A stretch of DNA of 64,000 bases from Pseudomonadota bacterium (GTDB taxonomy: Bacteria > Pseudomonadota > Alphaproteobacteria > Rhizobiales > JAKPQE01). The notes under the pieces are model-generated. The model was given only the letters and a program-made list of their open reading frames with translations. It searched no databases and was not told where the DNA came from. The stretch lies in NCBI GenBank assembly GCA_029572955.1, contig JAKPQE010000026.1, positions 1 to 64,000 on the forward strand, written 5' to 3'. The translations under genes were made by a program, and so were the position numbers. This document shows positions 17,277-26,139 of this stretch, in pieces; the stretch's first letter is position 1; every line of letters begins with the position of its first letter.

Positions 17277-18278
17277 TCAGATCAAATCTTCGAAGCTGAT
17301 AGTATCATCGACGGCCAAGGGACGTTTCGCCTCGCGGCCGATCACCTCGCGATACCGCGAAGCCGGAATGCCGTTTCCCGGCTTCTTGAACGCGATGGCG
17401 CCATACTCAAGCACCTCGCCCGCATAGATTTTCTTTGCTGCTACAATGCTTTTCTGGAATATTTTCTTCATTTCTCGATATTTCTCGATATCATTCTTGT
17501 CTATCTCGCTCGTTGCCATAGTCCAAGTGTCACGCAAGGCCTGAACGAACACCTTGAATTCTTCCGGCTCCATAGAATTCGCCGCATCGCTGCCGTACAT
17601 CGCTCGAGAAAACGTAATGTGCTTCTCAATCGCCGTGGCGCCGCGGGCGGCGGCGGCAATGCCGGCGGCATGACCGAGGGTATGGTCCGAGAATCCAATC
17701 GGCAAGCCATAACGGTCGCGCATCTCTTCCAGGACATTCAACCCAACCTGCTCTGGCGGACAAGGATAACTCGATGTACACTGCAGAACGGTCAATGGGC
17801 CACCTGAGAGAAGTACCGAGACCGCGCTGTCAAGTTCTTCCCAATTACTCATACCTGACGAGAGATATACGGGCTTTCCCGTGTTAGCGACATGCTCCAA
17901 CAGCGGAATATTGGTCACTTCTCCGGAGGCAATCTTGTAGGCCGTGACCCCGATCTCCTCCAAGAGATCAACAGCCTCGTTGGCGAACGGCGAAGACATA
18001 AATCCGACGCCGCGCTCTTCGGCATGACTCTTCAGTTGCTTCCACTGTTCTTGAGTGAATGCCGTTCGCTTGAAATATTCGAACCGTGGCTCGACGCTGA
18101 AATACGGCGGCATTGGCGCGTTCTTGAGGGTCTCCGCTTCAGCAATATGTGTTTGGAACTTGACGATATCCGCTCCGTTCGCGGCAGCGACTTCAATCAA
18201 CTTCATCGCATTGCCGAAAGACCCGTCGTGAACGGAACCGACCTCGGCGATGATCACGCCCGCTCTATTCTGTTCCAT
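17277..18278 (-). CDS. NeuB-family nonulosonate synthase 2 (variant motif)
   Basis: A 333-residue NeuB/LegI homologue: IIAEVGSVHDGSFGNA at 9-24, IVKFQTH, KIASGEVTN, GFSDHTLGH and AIEKHITFSRAMYGSDAANS. The metal-binding His of SDHT and EKH are both present. Two usual elements differ: AExGxNHNG reads AEVGSVHDG, and GPDH reads GSDA. The SAF domain at the C-terminus (VAAKKIYAGEVLEY onward) is complete. It overlaps neuA2 by 14 bases and precedes neuC2. The expected reaction is condensation of phosphoenolpyruvate with a 2,4-diamino-trideoxyhexose; the altered pocket may signal a different isomer. The base composition is AT-richer than the chromosomal flanks. Confidence 0.87.
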   Translation of the reverse strand: MEQNRAGVIIAEVGSVHDGSFGNAMKLIEVAAANGADIVKFQTHIAEAETLKNAPMPPYFSVEPRFEYFKRTAFTQEQWKQLKSHAEERGVGFMSSPFANEAVDLLEEIGVTAYKIASGEVTNIPLLEHVANTGKPVYLSSGMSNWEELDSAVSVLLSGGPLTVLQCTSSYPCPPEQVGLNVLEEMRDRYGLPIGFSDHTLGHAAGIAAAARGATAIEKHITFSRAMYGSDAANSMEPEEFKVFVQALRDTWTMATSEIDKNDIEKYREMKKIFQKSIVAAKKIYAGEVLEYGAIAFKKPGNGIPASRYREVIGREAKRPLAVDDTISFEDLI

Positions 18279-18990
18279 CGGTCGTTTCTCCTCGTTGCCG
18301 CGACATCAGCAGGCATTCGGCAATGGTCAGGTCGAGCGGTTCGTCGATGTCGATCGACGCCTCGGGCGGCATCACGTAGGGCAGACAGGGCCGACCGTAG
18401 AGCTTGCCGCGCTCGATGACGCTCGGTCGGGTCACCAGCACCGCCGGGCCGTTGCGGCCATAGGCGGGCGGCATGCCGCCGGTGCCGAGACCGGGCTCGG
18501 GCGCATCGGCGAGATAGGTTTCGAGGCCGTCCTCGGTCAAGCGGAGCGCCTTTAGCGGGTGGAACTGGTGCGGCACTGGCGTGACGCTGACCACCGTCTC
18601 GGCGCCGGTGCGTCGCAAGTCGGCGACGGCTTCGTCGATATGGCGAGCAGTGCGCAGCGGCGAGGTCGGCTGCAACAGAACCAACGCCTCTATCTCGCCT
18701 TCGAGATTAGCCCGCAGCCATTCGAGGGAATGCCGCAGCACGCCGAGCATCTCGGCCGCGCTGTTTGCCAGTTCGCCTGGGCGCAGGAACGGAACCTCGA
18801 GGCCGAGTTCGCGGCCGGTCGCGGCGATTTCTGTATCGTCGGTCGACAGCAATGCGTAATCAACGGTGCGGGCGCCGCAGGCCGCCTCGGCCGTCCAGGC
18901 CAGAAGCGGTTTTGCGGCGCACGGTGCCAGGTTCTTGCGGGAAATGCGGACCGAACCCCCGCGTGCCGGAATGATCGCCACAATGCTCAT
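18265..18990 (-). CDS. CMP-nonulosonic acid synthetase 2 (NeuA family)
   Basis: A 241-residue cytidylyltransferase starting MSIVAIIPARGGS and ending with the metal-site region ASIDIDEPLDL. The nucleotide motif is unusual: the standard ARGGSKRIPRKN reads ARGGSVRISRKN, so the first conserved lysine is valine. The second lysine (RKN) is kept. ATG 18990 overlaps the stop of the preceding gene (ATGA). The gene overlaps neuB2 by 14 bases, so the two are certainly co-translated. It probably activates the product of NeuB2. The lysine loss could lower or change CTP use. Confidence 0.83.
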   Translation of the reverse strand: MSIVAIIPARGGSVRISRKNLAPCAAKPLLAWTAEAACGARTVDYALLSTDDTEIAATGRELGLEVPFLRPGELANSAAEMLGVLRHSLEWLRANLEGEIEALVLLQPTSPLRTARHIDEAVADLRRTGAETVVSVTPVPHQFHPLKALRLTEDGLETYLADAPEPGLGTGGMPPAYGRNGPAVLVTRPSVIERGKLYGRPCLPYVMPPEASIDIDEPLDLTIAECLLMSRQRGETTDGTE

Positions 18991-20423
18991 CGCCGTTCTC
19001 CAACGGCCATTGAAGCCGCCGCCATTGGACACCTGCCCAGCAGACCTTCAATCAATGCGACGAATCGTGCCGTCGCCTGCCCATCGAACGGCACCATATC
19101 TTCGGCCGCCGCATTCTGCGCCTGTGCGAGCTGGCGGTACCACTCGGGATCAGATGTCAACCGCCCGAGCATTGCCTCCAGAGTGGCAGCCGTTTCGACG
19201 CGCACGACCCCGCGGAGCAAAGCAATAGCATCATCGTTGAGGCCGCAATAGTCGACGTTCAGCGTGGGAATTCCGGTCATGACGGCCCATTCAATCGTCG
19301 TCGAAGAGCCACACACGAATATGTCCGCGGCAGGAAGCAAGCTGTACAGGCGTTCGTTACTGATTTGTAAACCGTATCGCGACGCGAGCTGGGCATAGGT
19401 CTCGCGGTTGGACTTGGGGTGCAACGACAGGACGACATTGCTGGCGGACCTTCCCAGAACTTCGAAAATCCTTTCGATTTCGGCCAGATGCCGATCCATG
19501 GGCATCAAGTCGTGCTCGCCGTATATCGGCACGCTGCAAACGACGATCGGTTGATTCAAGTCGAATCCGTATTGCACTGCCATTGAATCCCTGAGGGCTT
19601 CCCGATTGCATATCTCGCGGTAGAGTGGGTCTGTATCCACGCTTCCGATCAGAAGTAGTTTTCGGTCGTTGACGCCGAGCCGAACGAATTCGTCTTTCTT
19701 CGTCTTGCTGTCGAGCAAGACATAGTCGCTATTTCCGTTTCCCAGACACCAGGGATTGGCCGAGAGCATGCCGGCAGAGGCCAGCGCCAGGGTCAGCCAG
19801 CCCGGAGAAAACAGCAACCGACCGAAATCCGTCGGCTGGGCCTGCGCCGGGAAGCGCGCGGCTGCGACGAGATTCAGCAGCGGCGGAAAGGCTTTGGCGT
19901 CGACGCGGAAACGCCATTGGCCCCGCCGCAGCACACTCATGGCGCGGATTGAGGGAATGCCGGGGGCGGCGATGATCCTTGCCAGCCCGAGCTCGCCTGC
20001 AGCCGCCAAGGCGCCGGGTATGGGACCGAGTTCGCGGTCTCCCTGCACCATCAGAACGCAGCCCCCCAACCGCCGGAAGAGTTCAGCGAACAACGCCTTC
20101 TCGGTGATCAGACGGCGACGCACCCGACGCATCGCCAATAGGCCGGCGGCAAAGCCATGCATGACCCGTTCGCGCTGCGCCCAGCGACCGAGGCCCGACA
20201 AATGCTCCCGATCGTGGCGCGGGATTGCGGGCATGACCGTATAGGCAACGCCCATGGCGTGACAATCCGATACCGGGCGCTCGGCGTCTTCGATCGCCAG
20301 AACGACGTGCGGCTCGGCGTCGGGTGACGCCGCGAGAGCACGGATCTGCGGCAGCATTCGCGACCACGACGTGGCGTTGGACGGCAGAAACAACACCATC
20401 TTGCGCATCGCAGGCGAGCTCAC
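18987..20423 (-). CDS. Putative GT-B glycosyltransferase
   Basis: A 478-residue protein. Its C-terminal half contains NVVLSLHPKSNRETYAQLA, LLPAADIFVCGSSTTIEWA and GIPTLNVDYCGLNDDA. This is the GT-B/2-epimerase-like pattern also seen in three other proteins of this cluster. It starts with GTG 20423, overlapping the ABC transporter stop (GTGA); ATG codons at 20408 and 20399 are alternatives. It lies between the exporter and the neuA2-neuB2-neuC2 set, so it may transfer that set's sugar. No signal peptide is seen. The assignment to glycosyltransferases rests on fold-level pattern and context only. Confidence 0.57.
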   Translation of the reverse strand: MSSPAMRKMVLFLPSNATSWSRMLPQIRALAASPDAEPHVVLAIEDAERPVSDCHAMGVAYTVMPAIPRHDREHLSGLGRWAQRERVMHGFAAGLLAMRRVRRRLITEKALFAELFRRLGGCVLMVQGDRELGPIPGALAAAGELGLARIIAAPGIPSIRAMSVLRRGQWRFRVDAKAFPPLLNLVAAARFPAQAQPTDFGRLLFSPGWLTLALASAGMLSANPWCLGNGNSDYVLLDSKTKKDEFVRLGVNDRKLLLIGSVDTDPLYREICNREALRDSMAVQYGFDLNQPIVVCSVPIYGEHDLMPMDRHLAEIERIFEVLGRSASNVVLSLHPKSNRETYAQLASRYGLQISNERLYSLLPAADIFVCGSSTTIEWAVMTGIPTLNVDYCGLNDDAIALLRGVVRVETAATLEAMLGRLTSDPEWYRQLAQAQNAAAEDMVPFDGQATARFVALIEGLLGRCPMAAASMAVGERR

Positions 20424-22219
20424 GGGTGGGCTTCCGGGACGCCGTCAGTCAGCGCCGCAAGCGCCGGCGCTGCCGGCTCGGAGAGCGATGCGACCCCGCC
20501 AGCTTCGATTTGATAGATGCGATCGGCGATCATCCGGATGCCGGGCTGGTGCGAAATAGCCAGCACGGCGACCGTGCCGGAGATCTCCTTCAGGGTCGCG
20601 CAGATGCGCTGTTCCGTTGCCGGATCGAGAGCGCTGGTGGCTTCGTCGAGAAGCAACAGGCGCGGTCTGTGAACGAGCGCCCGGGCGATCGCGATACGCT
20701 GGCGCTGGCCGCCTGACAGGCGTTGGCCGGCCTGTCCGACCTGACTGTTGATCCCGTTCGGCAGCAGCTCGAGCAGTTCGCCGCCCCCCGCCTGGCGCAG
20801 CGCCGCCTCGGCGTCCGCCCGGGTGACGTCGGGTTCGTCGAGCGCGATATTCTCGAACAGTGTTCTATTGAACAGCTGCACCTCTTGCGGGACATAGCCG
20901 ATCTGGTGGCGCCAGGCACGGATGTCCATCTCGCCGACCTCGCGACCGTCGATCTTGATGGCGCCGCTGTTGGGTTTGCGCAGTCCGAGCATCAAATCGA
21001 TGATCGTCGTCTTGCCAGCGCCGGACGGGCCGATGAGCGCAGTTACGCCGGAAGCCGGCACCGTCAGGCTCACCGAACGCAACACCGGTAGGTCGCCATG
21101 GGCAAAGCTGACATCCTCGAAGCGCAGGTCCCGCTCGAAGGTCGGCGGCTCGGTGCCGGCGAACTCTTCGCGCATCGAGTCAGCGCGATGAAACACGTCC
21201 TGGATGAAGACATAGGCCCCATGGTTGGCCACGGTCGATTGCAGCACCTTCTGAAGCTCGCTCATTCGCCCGACGCCGCGGTAGCCGAGTGCCGCAATCA
21301 CAAATATTTCGCCGAACTCAATGTTCTGGATGGCAAGAGCGCCGTAGACCAGCGCACCGACCATCGCGACCGCCAGCGCCTCAGGCAAATACTGAAGCGC
21401 GACGGCGCTGCCCCGGTGCGTCAGGTAGACCCGCAGATATCTGTTGGCGTCGTGCGCGATCAGCGACACCAGAGCATCCTCGCGGCCCATCGCCTTCAGC
21501 GCCTTGTAGCCCTGCAGACCGTCGACCATGTTCGACAACATGGACCGCACCAGCTCGGTCTGCTGGCGGCCCGTGCGGTGGGCAATGCCCACAAAGCGCT
21601 GCAGCACGGCGGCAATCAGGATGCCCGCCGCGACAGAGGCGAGCGTGAACTTCCACTCGACGAGGAAAGCCACCCCCAGATAGAAGCTCGCCTGCAGGAG
21701 CGTATTGACCACCATCACGCTGTTGATCAGGCCATTGGCTGCGCGCTGACTCTCGCTTCCGATCATCGTCGCCAGCTCGCCGGGCGACTGGTCGACGAAA
21801 TATGCCCATCGCGCCCGACCGATGGCGCGCATCAGATCGAGCCGCATGTCGGTCAAGATACCGCCCACGCAGTAGGCCAGAAACAACTGGGCCGCCGAAC
21901 CGGCGATCGCCTTCAAGGCGATCGCCACCACTATCAGGGCTAGGATCGCCCCGAGGGTCTGGGGCAGGCCGACGACGGAGAACAGGCTGGCGACCATGCC
22001 GGCGGCGGCGCTGCCGGGCCGCTCGGCGACGCCGCTTGCTTGGGCGATGCTGAGAAGTGGCAGGAAACTGACGAAGCCGACGCTCTCGGCAAGGCTCGCG
22101 ACCAGCAGGGCCAGCAGGATGAGGAAGCTCTGCCAGGGCCGGCGCTTGAGCAGGTGCCCAATGAGATCGGCCACGGCACCGACGCTACCGACCGATTTCC
22201 GTCCATGCACGTTCGTCAC
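20420..22219 (-). CDS. MsbA-type ABC transporter, fused permease and ATPase
   Basis: A 599-residue half-transporter. It has about six membrane helices in residues 25-300 and an ATPase domain with Walker A GPSGAGKTT, Q-loop GYVPQEVQLF, signature LSGGQRQR and Walker B RLLLLDEATSALD. It should act as a dimer in the inner membrane. Family members flip lipid-linked oligosaccharides or export glycolipids, e.g. MsbA, PglK and WlaB. Here it is the only obvious exporter within the nonulosonate cluster. The GTG start at 22219 overlaps the methyltransferase stop (GTGA). The cargo is inferred. Confidence 0.86.
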   Translation of the reverse strand: MTNVHGRKSVGSVGAVADLIGHLLKRRPWQSFLILLALLVASLAESVGFVSFLPLLSIAQASGVAERPGSAAAGMVASLFSVVGLPQTLGAILALIVVAIALKAIAGSAAQLFLAYCVGGILTDMRLDLMRAIGRARWAYFVDQSPGELATMIGSESQRAANGLINSVMVVNTLLQASFYLGVAFLVEWKFTLASVAAGILIAAVLQRFVGIAHRTGRQQTELVRSMLSNMVDGLQGYKALKAMGREDALVSLIAHDANRYLRVYLTHRGSAVALQYLPEALAVAMVGALVYGALAIQNIEFGEIFVIAALGYRGVGRMSELQKVLQSTVANHGAYVFIQDVFHRADSMREEFAGTEPPTFERDLRFEDVSFAHGDLPVLRSVSLTVPASGVTALIGPSGAGKTTIIDLMLGLRKPNSGAIKIDGREVGEMDIRAWRHQIGYVPQEVQLFNRTLFENIALDEPDVTRADAEAALRQAGGGELLELLPNGINSQVGQAGQRLSGGQRQRIAIARALVHRPRLLLLDEATSALDPATEQRICATLKEISGTVAVLAISHQPGIRMIADRIYQIEAGGVASLSEPAAPALAALTDGVPEAHP

Positions 22220-22896
22220 CCCGCCTTGCCCGAGCGCGCGACGACATTCCAGGCGGCGAATTGCGAACCGTCATCCGGGACATGGCGTCGAAAGCTCTTG
22301 TGCTCCAGAAGCTCGATTTCGAAATCGGCAAACAGCGACCTGATGCGGTCCTCGTCGGCGAAATGCGCCAGACCGGTCCCGGCTAGCCGACCGCGCTGGA
22401 AATTGCACCGTGTGTAGTGGTCCTCGGTGGGCTCTCCGGAGGCGTATTCGTCGAACGCGGAGGAGAACAGATCGACCGCGACGATCAGGCCGCCGTCGGC
22501 AAGACGGGCCTTCGCCTGGGCCAGGGTCCGCGCGATGTCGGCCCCGGTGTTGTGCGTGAGCGAGCCGCGATCGACGATGAGATCGAAGCGGCCGTCAAGC
22601 GGCCAATCCGCCACGAAATCGGCGACCAGAAAATGGTCGGCAAGTTCCGGATATGCCTCGCGAAGCCTCTCGATGATCACCGAACTGCCATCGATGCCCC
22701 AGAAATCGGCACCGATCGATGCGAAAAACGGAATATTGGCACCGGCCCCAACCCCCAATTCCAGCACCCGCAGCTGGGCGGTCGCCTCACCCGGCCGCGC
22801 ATGCCGCATCACCAACGCTACCAACTCGCTCCACGGCCAGACGCTGAGATGGCGGTTGGCCGCATAGATCGTGTTCCATTCTCCGGCGAAGACCAT
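22216..22896 (-). CDS. SAM-dependent class I methyltransferase
   Basis: A 226-residue protein with the SAM-binding motif VLELGVGAGANIPFF, then FWGIDGSS and FDLIVDRGSLTH. ATG 22896 (MVFAGEWNTIY) is taken as the start because it follows the WbqC-like gene by four bases; the longer open frame upstream lies inside that gene. It is coupled to the ABC transporter gene by a GTGA overlap. It probably methylates a sugar of the cluster or a biosynthetic intermediate. The acceptor is not predictable. Confidence 0.8.
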   Translation of the reverse strand: MVFAGEWNTIYAANRHLSVWPWSELVALVMRHARPGEATAQLRVLELGVGAGANIPFFASIGADFWGIDGSSVIIERLREAYPELADHFLVADFVADWPLDGRFDLIVDRGSLTHNTGADIARTLAQAKARLADGGLIVAVDLFSSAFDEYASGEPTEDHYTRCNFQRGRLAGTGLAHFADEDRIRSLFADFEIELLEHKSFRRHVPDDGSQFAAWNVVARSGKAG

Positions 22897-22900
22897 TGTC

Positions 22901-23614
22901 TCAATCCGCTTCTTGCTCGTCGCCAAATGCGAACCGTTTGACATTGGCGAGCCAATCGATCGCTGCCATGTGACTTTCGAAACCCGGATAGACTTGCTGA
23001 TAGACCGGATGCCGGTAGTCGTCGAAAACGAGCTGAATACCCGCGGCCTCGAACGCACCCGCGTCGAGGTAGCCTCGACCGAGCGGCCCGGAAATGTAAC
23101 TACCAGCACCGACCTGCCGACAGAGTTTGAGCACGAGGTCCCCTTTCGCCGATTCGACGGCCTCCATTTCACTGGCTCGCCAAACTGGCGTCGCAATGCC
23201 GAACGCCCGCAGGTGCGCCGCCAGCATCTCCGCGCAGAGTTCCCCCAAATATATCCACTGCTTTTCGTAAAACGGACTCAACCACGCAGAAAGTCCTTCC
23301 ATATATGGCGCACGCGAATAGTTTTGCGCAATCGTTGCCCAATGTTTGCGCTGCCAGTTGCTTCGATTGTCGATCATAATGTCCCGAAGTTGCTTTTCGC
23401 GGTGCCCCTTGCTTTCCACCGGCAGGGTCAGCCAAGTCCACCCCTTGGCCATTCGCACCTTGTTACGATTCTGAAAGCTGTTCTTCTGGAATTGCACGGT
23501 ATCTAGGAAGATGAACAGATCCGATCGACGAATCCGGTCGATATAGCCGAGCCAGGGCAGATAGGCCGGCTGGTGGATGGAGACGATCGGCCGGTTGAGC
23601 GTCAGATGATTCAT
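22901..23614 (-). CDS. WbqC-family protein
   Basis: A 237-residue protein that opens with IVSIHQPAYLPWLGYIDRI, the hallmark of the WbqC family. It continues with FLDTVQFQKNSFQNRNKV. This family is common in O-antigen and capsule loci and is thought to help install amino or acyl sugars, but no reaction is established. The ATG overlaps the neuB3 stop (ATGA). The gene is AT-richer than the chromosomal background. Confidence 0.86.
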   Translation of the reverse strand: MNHLTLNRPIVSIHQPAYLPWLGYIDRIRRSDLFIFLDTVQFQKNSFQNRNKVRMAKGWTWLTLPVESKGHREKQLRDIMIDNRSNWQRKHWATIAQNYSRAPYMEGLSAWLSPFYEKQWIYLGELCAEMLAAHLRAFGIATPVWRASEMEAVESAKGDLVLKLCRQVGAGSYISGPLGRGYLDAGAFEAAGIQLVFDDYRHPVYQQVYPGFESHMAAIDWLANVKRFAFGDEQEAD

Positions 23615-24693
23615 TGTGACGGATCGCCATCGACGTTTTTGAAATCGACATCCGAAAAATCGATCCCGCCATTCTTCTCGATTCTGCGGCGAGCGATCCG
23701 ACCGGCGAGCCGATCCCAGTCGGATACATAGGCTCCATTCGATGATCGCTTGAAAGTGACCGTCGCTTCGGTCAGTCGTTCGCCGACTTCGAGATCCCGC
23801 TTTGCCACGATGCGCCGCCGCGCAATCGGCTTGTACTTTTCCTCGTCCGGGTCCGGAACGACTTCACCCGTACCGAGCGCTGCTTCGACAAAACGAATAT
23901 CACTGACCAACCGGCTCATCTCGTTAACGTCCAGCGAAAACCAGTGATCTGGCCCGGGCAGCCCATGATCCAAAGTAAAATGCTTCTCGATAATCTTCGC
24001 TCCGACCGCAACAGCCGTCGCCGAAGCGAGGGTTCCTTTGCTATGATCGGAAAATCCCCAGACCAAATCTGAATAGAGCGTCGACAACGTCTGAATCTGC
24101 CGAATGTTCAGCCGATCCGGATCGGCTGGATAGAGCGAAACGCAGTGCAATACAGCAAGGTTTTGGTTGAGCGGGCGGATCGCCCGGACGACACGATCAA
24201 CCTCGCCGAGGGTGGCCATGCCTTTCGAGACGATCAACGGCAGTCCCGTCGAAGCATATCTTGTCAAATTCTGTAGATGATCGAAATCGTCCGAGCCGAC
24301 CTTAATCCCCTTGAGGCCCAACTCCATCATCATATCGAGGTTTACTCGATCCTGAACGGTGGTCAGGAACAGTATCCCGAGTTCATCGCACCAGGCCATG
24401 AGTTCGGCCCATTGATCGCGCGTGAATTCCAAACGGCGAAACAAATCGATCATCGGTTCGGTGACTTGTTTGCCCTGACTCTGATAGGTGAAGGGTTGGT
24501 TCGGGTCTGCGCAGAATTCTTCCGCAGTAAACGTCTGAAACTTGATGCAATCGCATCCGATATCCTGCGCAACCCGACACATTTCCTTGGCGATGGAAAG
24601 GCTCCCATTGTGATTGGCACCCGCCTCGGCAATGATGAATGTTGGATGTCCAGCACCGACGTACCGGTCACCGATAATGAATTGTTTGGTCAT
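23611..24693 (-). CDS. NeuB-family nonulosonate synthase 3
   Basis: A 360-residue canonical NeuB homologue: FIIAEAGANHNGSLSIA at 19-35, CIKFQTFTAEEF, KVGSDDF, WGFSDHSKGT and IIEKHFTLDHGLPGPDHWFS. A SAF domain ends the protein. All expected substrate and metal motifs are present, so it should condense phosphoenolpyruvate with a hexosamine to give a nonulosonic acid. Its nearest CMP-synthetase (neuA3) lies 112 bases upstream, with a pseudaminate-type methylase and PseG beyond. That context points to a pseudaminic-acid-like product, although the motifs (NHNG, KFQT) look more like NeuB/LegI than PseI. Confidence 0.9.
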   Translation of the reverse strand: MTKQFIIGDRYVGAGHPTFIIAEAGANHNGSLSIAKEMCRVAQDIGCDCIKFQTFTAEEFCADPNQPFTYQSQGKQVTEPMIDLFRRLEFTRDQWAELMAWCDELGILFLTTVQDRVNLDMMMELGLKGIKVGSDDFDHLQNLTRYASTGLPLIVSKGMATLGEVDRVVRAIRPLNQNLAVLHCVSLYPADPDRLNIRQIQTLSTLYSDLVWGFSDHSKGTLASATAVAVGAKIIEKHFTLDHGLPGPDHWFSLDVNEMSRLVSDIRFVEAALGTGEVVPDPDEEKYKPIARRRIVAKRDLEVGERLTEATVTFKRSSNGAYVSDWDRLAGRIARRRIEKNGGIDFSDVDFKNVDGDPSQ

Positions 24694-24805
24694 GCCGATC
24701 TTTTACCTGGCGCTTGGCGGTTTATCTACGGTCTTAGCCCGAGACTTGTGATCAAATCTTCTGTCGTTCCAACCGGATGTGCTGCCCGCCCGCCCCCGCA
24801 GGGCG

Positions 24806-25498
24806 CTACGACGCACAATGCCGTTGCCGAAATGCCGTCTCGAGACGATTCCAGTCATCCTCGGTATCGACGTCTATAGCGTGACTGCGATCGACCGGGA
24901 AAGGCAGGAGACCGGGCATATTCTTATGACTGTCGTAGGATTTCAAAACGTACCAGTCAAAAACATAGAACAGTCCGGCGTCATCATAGGCAACGGGCAG
25001 ATCTTGCGAGTTGACGTACACCCATTCCGGAAATAACGGCACCAGATGACCCGTCGCATCTGGGACCAGCGACCAGTACGGAGACTTGGTGCATGGCACG
25101 ACACTCATCAGCAAGTTAGGACGGTGACGCTGGAATGCCTCACAGGCTGCGGCAAACACTTTGCCTGGCACGAGCGCTGCGAGCGCCAGGACGAAGAGCA
25201 CATCCCTCGCGCCGTTAGCGGCATCGGCGTGGCGCGGGATGTCGCGATGGATGAGATCGATGAAACCCGCCTTGTCGTTGGAGAGTTCCGGATCGCGCGG
25301 TCCGAGCCAACGCGCCCCGTTGGTCTCGGCGACGCGCGCGATCGCCGGATCGTCGGTGGAAACGAACACGTCCGTCAGGCCCGGCACCTTCTGCAGGGTC
25401 TGCAGGACGTGGGCAAGCACCGGCCGCCCGCCGAGCGTCCGGATGTTCTTGCCCGGAACCCGCTTCGAGCCTCCCCGGGCCGGGATATAGGCAAACAT
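24806..25498 (-). CDS. CMP-nonulosonic acid synthetase 3 (PseF/NeuA family)
   Basis: A 230-residue cytidylyltransferase: MFAYIPARGGSKRVPGKN at the N-terminus, VFVSTDDPAI, and SHAIDVDTEDDWNRLE at the metal site. Both nucleotide-motif lysines are present. It overlaps the methylase gene by one base and precedes neuB3. The neighbours upstream (pseudaminate-associated methylase, PseG-like hydrolase) suggest it makes a CMP-pseudaminic-acid-like sugar. It is one of three distinct CMP-synthetases in the window. Confidence 0.88.
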   Translation of the reverse strand: MFAYIPARGGSKRVPGKNIRTLGGRPVLAHVLQTLQKVPGLTDVFVSTDDPAIARVAETNGARWLGPRDPELSNDKAGFIDLIHRDIPRHADAANGARDVLFVLALAALVPGKVFAAACEAFQRHRPNLLMSVVPCTKSPYWSLVPDATGHLVPLFPEWVYVNSQDLPVAYDDAGLFYVFDWYVLKSYDSHKNMPGLLPFPVDRSHAIDVDTEDDWNRLETAFRQRHCAS

Positions 25499-26139
25499 CA
25501 GGCGCTCTTCTTCAAGAGGTACATCTTGTCGGCCAAGCTATCTTCATTCTTATAAGAATAGATTCTCGCGTCCTCAAGGGAGAGATCGGCGAACCTGTCC
25601 AAAAACATCCGACAATAGTCGCCCTTCCACAGCAGATTCGATTTTCCACGATAATTCACCTCGACGAGGCTTGGCGAAAAGTACTCGAAACCCCAAATCC
25701 ATCCTCGGCTGACGCGATGCATTTCGTCCATGACGCGGGGGAGATCGTCCGGCGCAATGTGGATAAGAACGTTATTGGTGAAGACGATATCGGAAAAGCC
25801 GTCCCGGAACGGCAGATCAAAAGCAGACCCTTGCACGACGCTCAGGCCCGGCCGGTTCCGATGGGCGATCTCAACCGCTTTCTGTTGCAACTCAACGCCG
25901 TAGAGGTGTGAAAAGCCCATTCGGCTCAAGGCATCGAGCTGGTTGCCGACATTACACCCGACTTCGACGATGCGGGCGTTGCGCGGAATGCGGTCGAGAT
26001 GCAGCTTGTTCAGCTCATCCCGGCTGAAACCGAAGCGTTCAATATAGAAGGCGTTGAACGCACTTGCATCTTCGAACTGGTTTCGAGCCGTATAATTCGA
26101 TCCGAATTCACCCGTCCAGACTTCCATTTGTTTCGTCAT
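25498..26139 (-). CDS. Pseudaminic-acid-biosynthesis-associated methylase
   Basis: A 213-residue SAM methyltransferase beginning MTKQMEVWTGEFGSNYTARN. It has the SAM motif IVEVGCNVGNQLDAL, then LYGVELQQ and FTNNVLIHI. The N-terminal WxGEFGxxYxxRN pattern is that of the methylase family found next to pseudaminic acid genes. Start ATG 26139 overlaps the pseG-like stop (ATGA). Its target is unknown; O- or N-methylation of a pseudaminate-type sugar is likely. The codon composition is AT-richer than the housekeeping genes to the right. Confidence 0.82.
   Translation of the reverse strand: MTKQMEVWTGEFGSNYTARNQFEDASAFNAFYIERFGFSRDELNKLHLDRIPRNARIVEVGCNVGNQLDALSRMGFSHLYGVELQQKAVEIAHRNRPGLSVVQGSAFDLPFRDGFSDIVFTNNVLIHIAPDDLPRVMDEMHRVSRGWIWGFEYFSPSLVEVNYRGKSNLLWKGDYCRMFLDRFADLSLEDARIYSYKNEDSLADKMYLLKKSA

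Noticed and set aside
23611-24693. NeuB3 named PseI outright
   Set aside because: The context is pseudaminate-like, but its motifs (EAGANHNG, KFQTF) look more like NeuB/LegI, so only the family is claimed.
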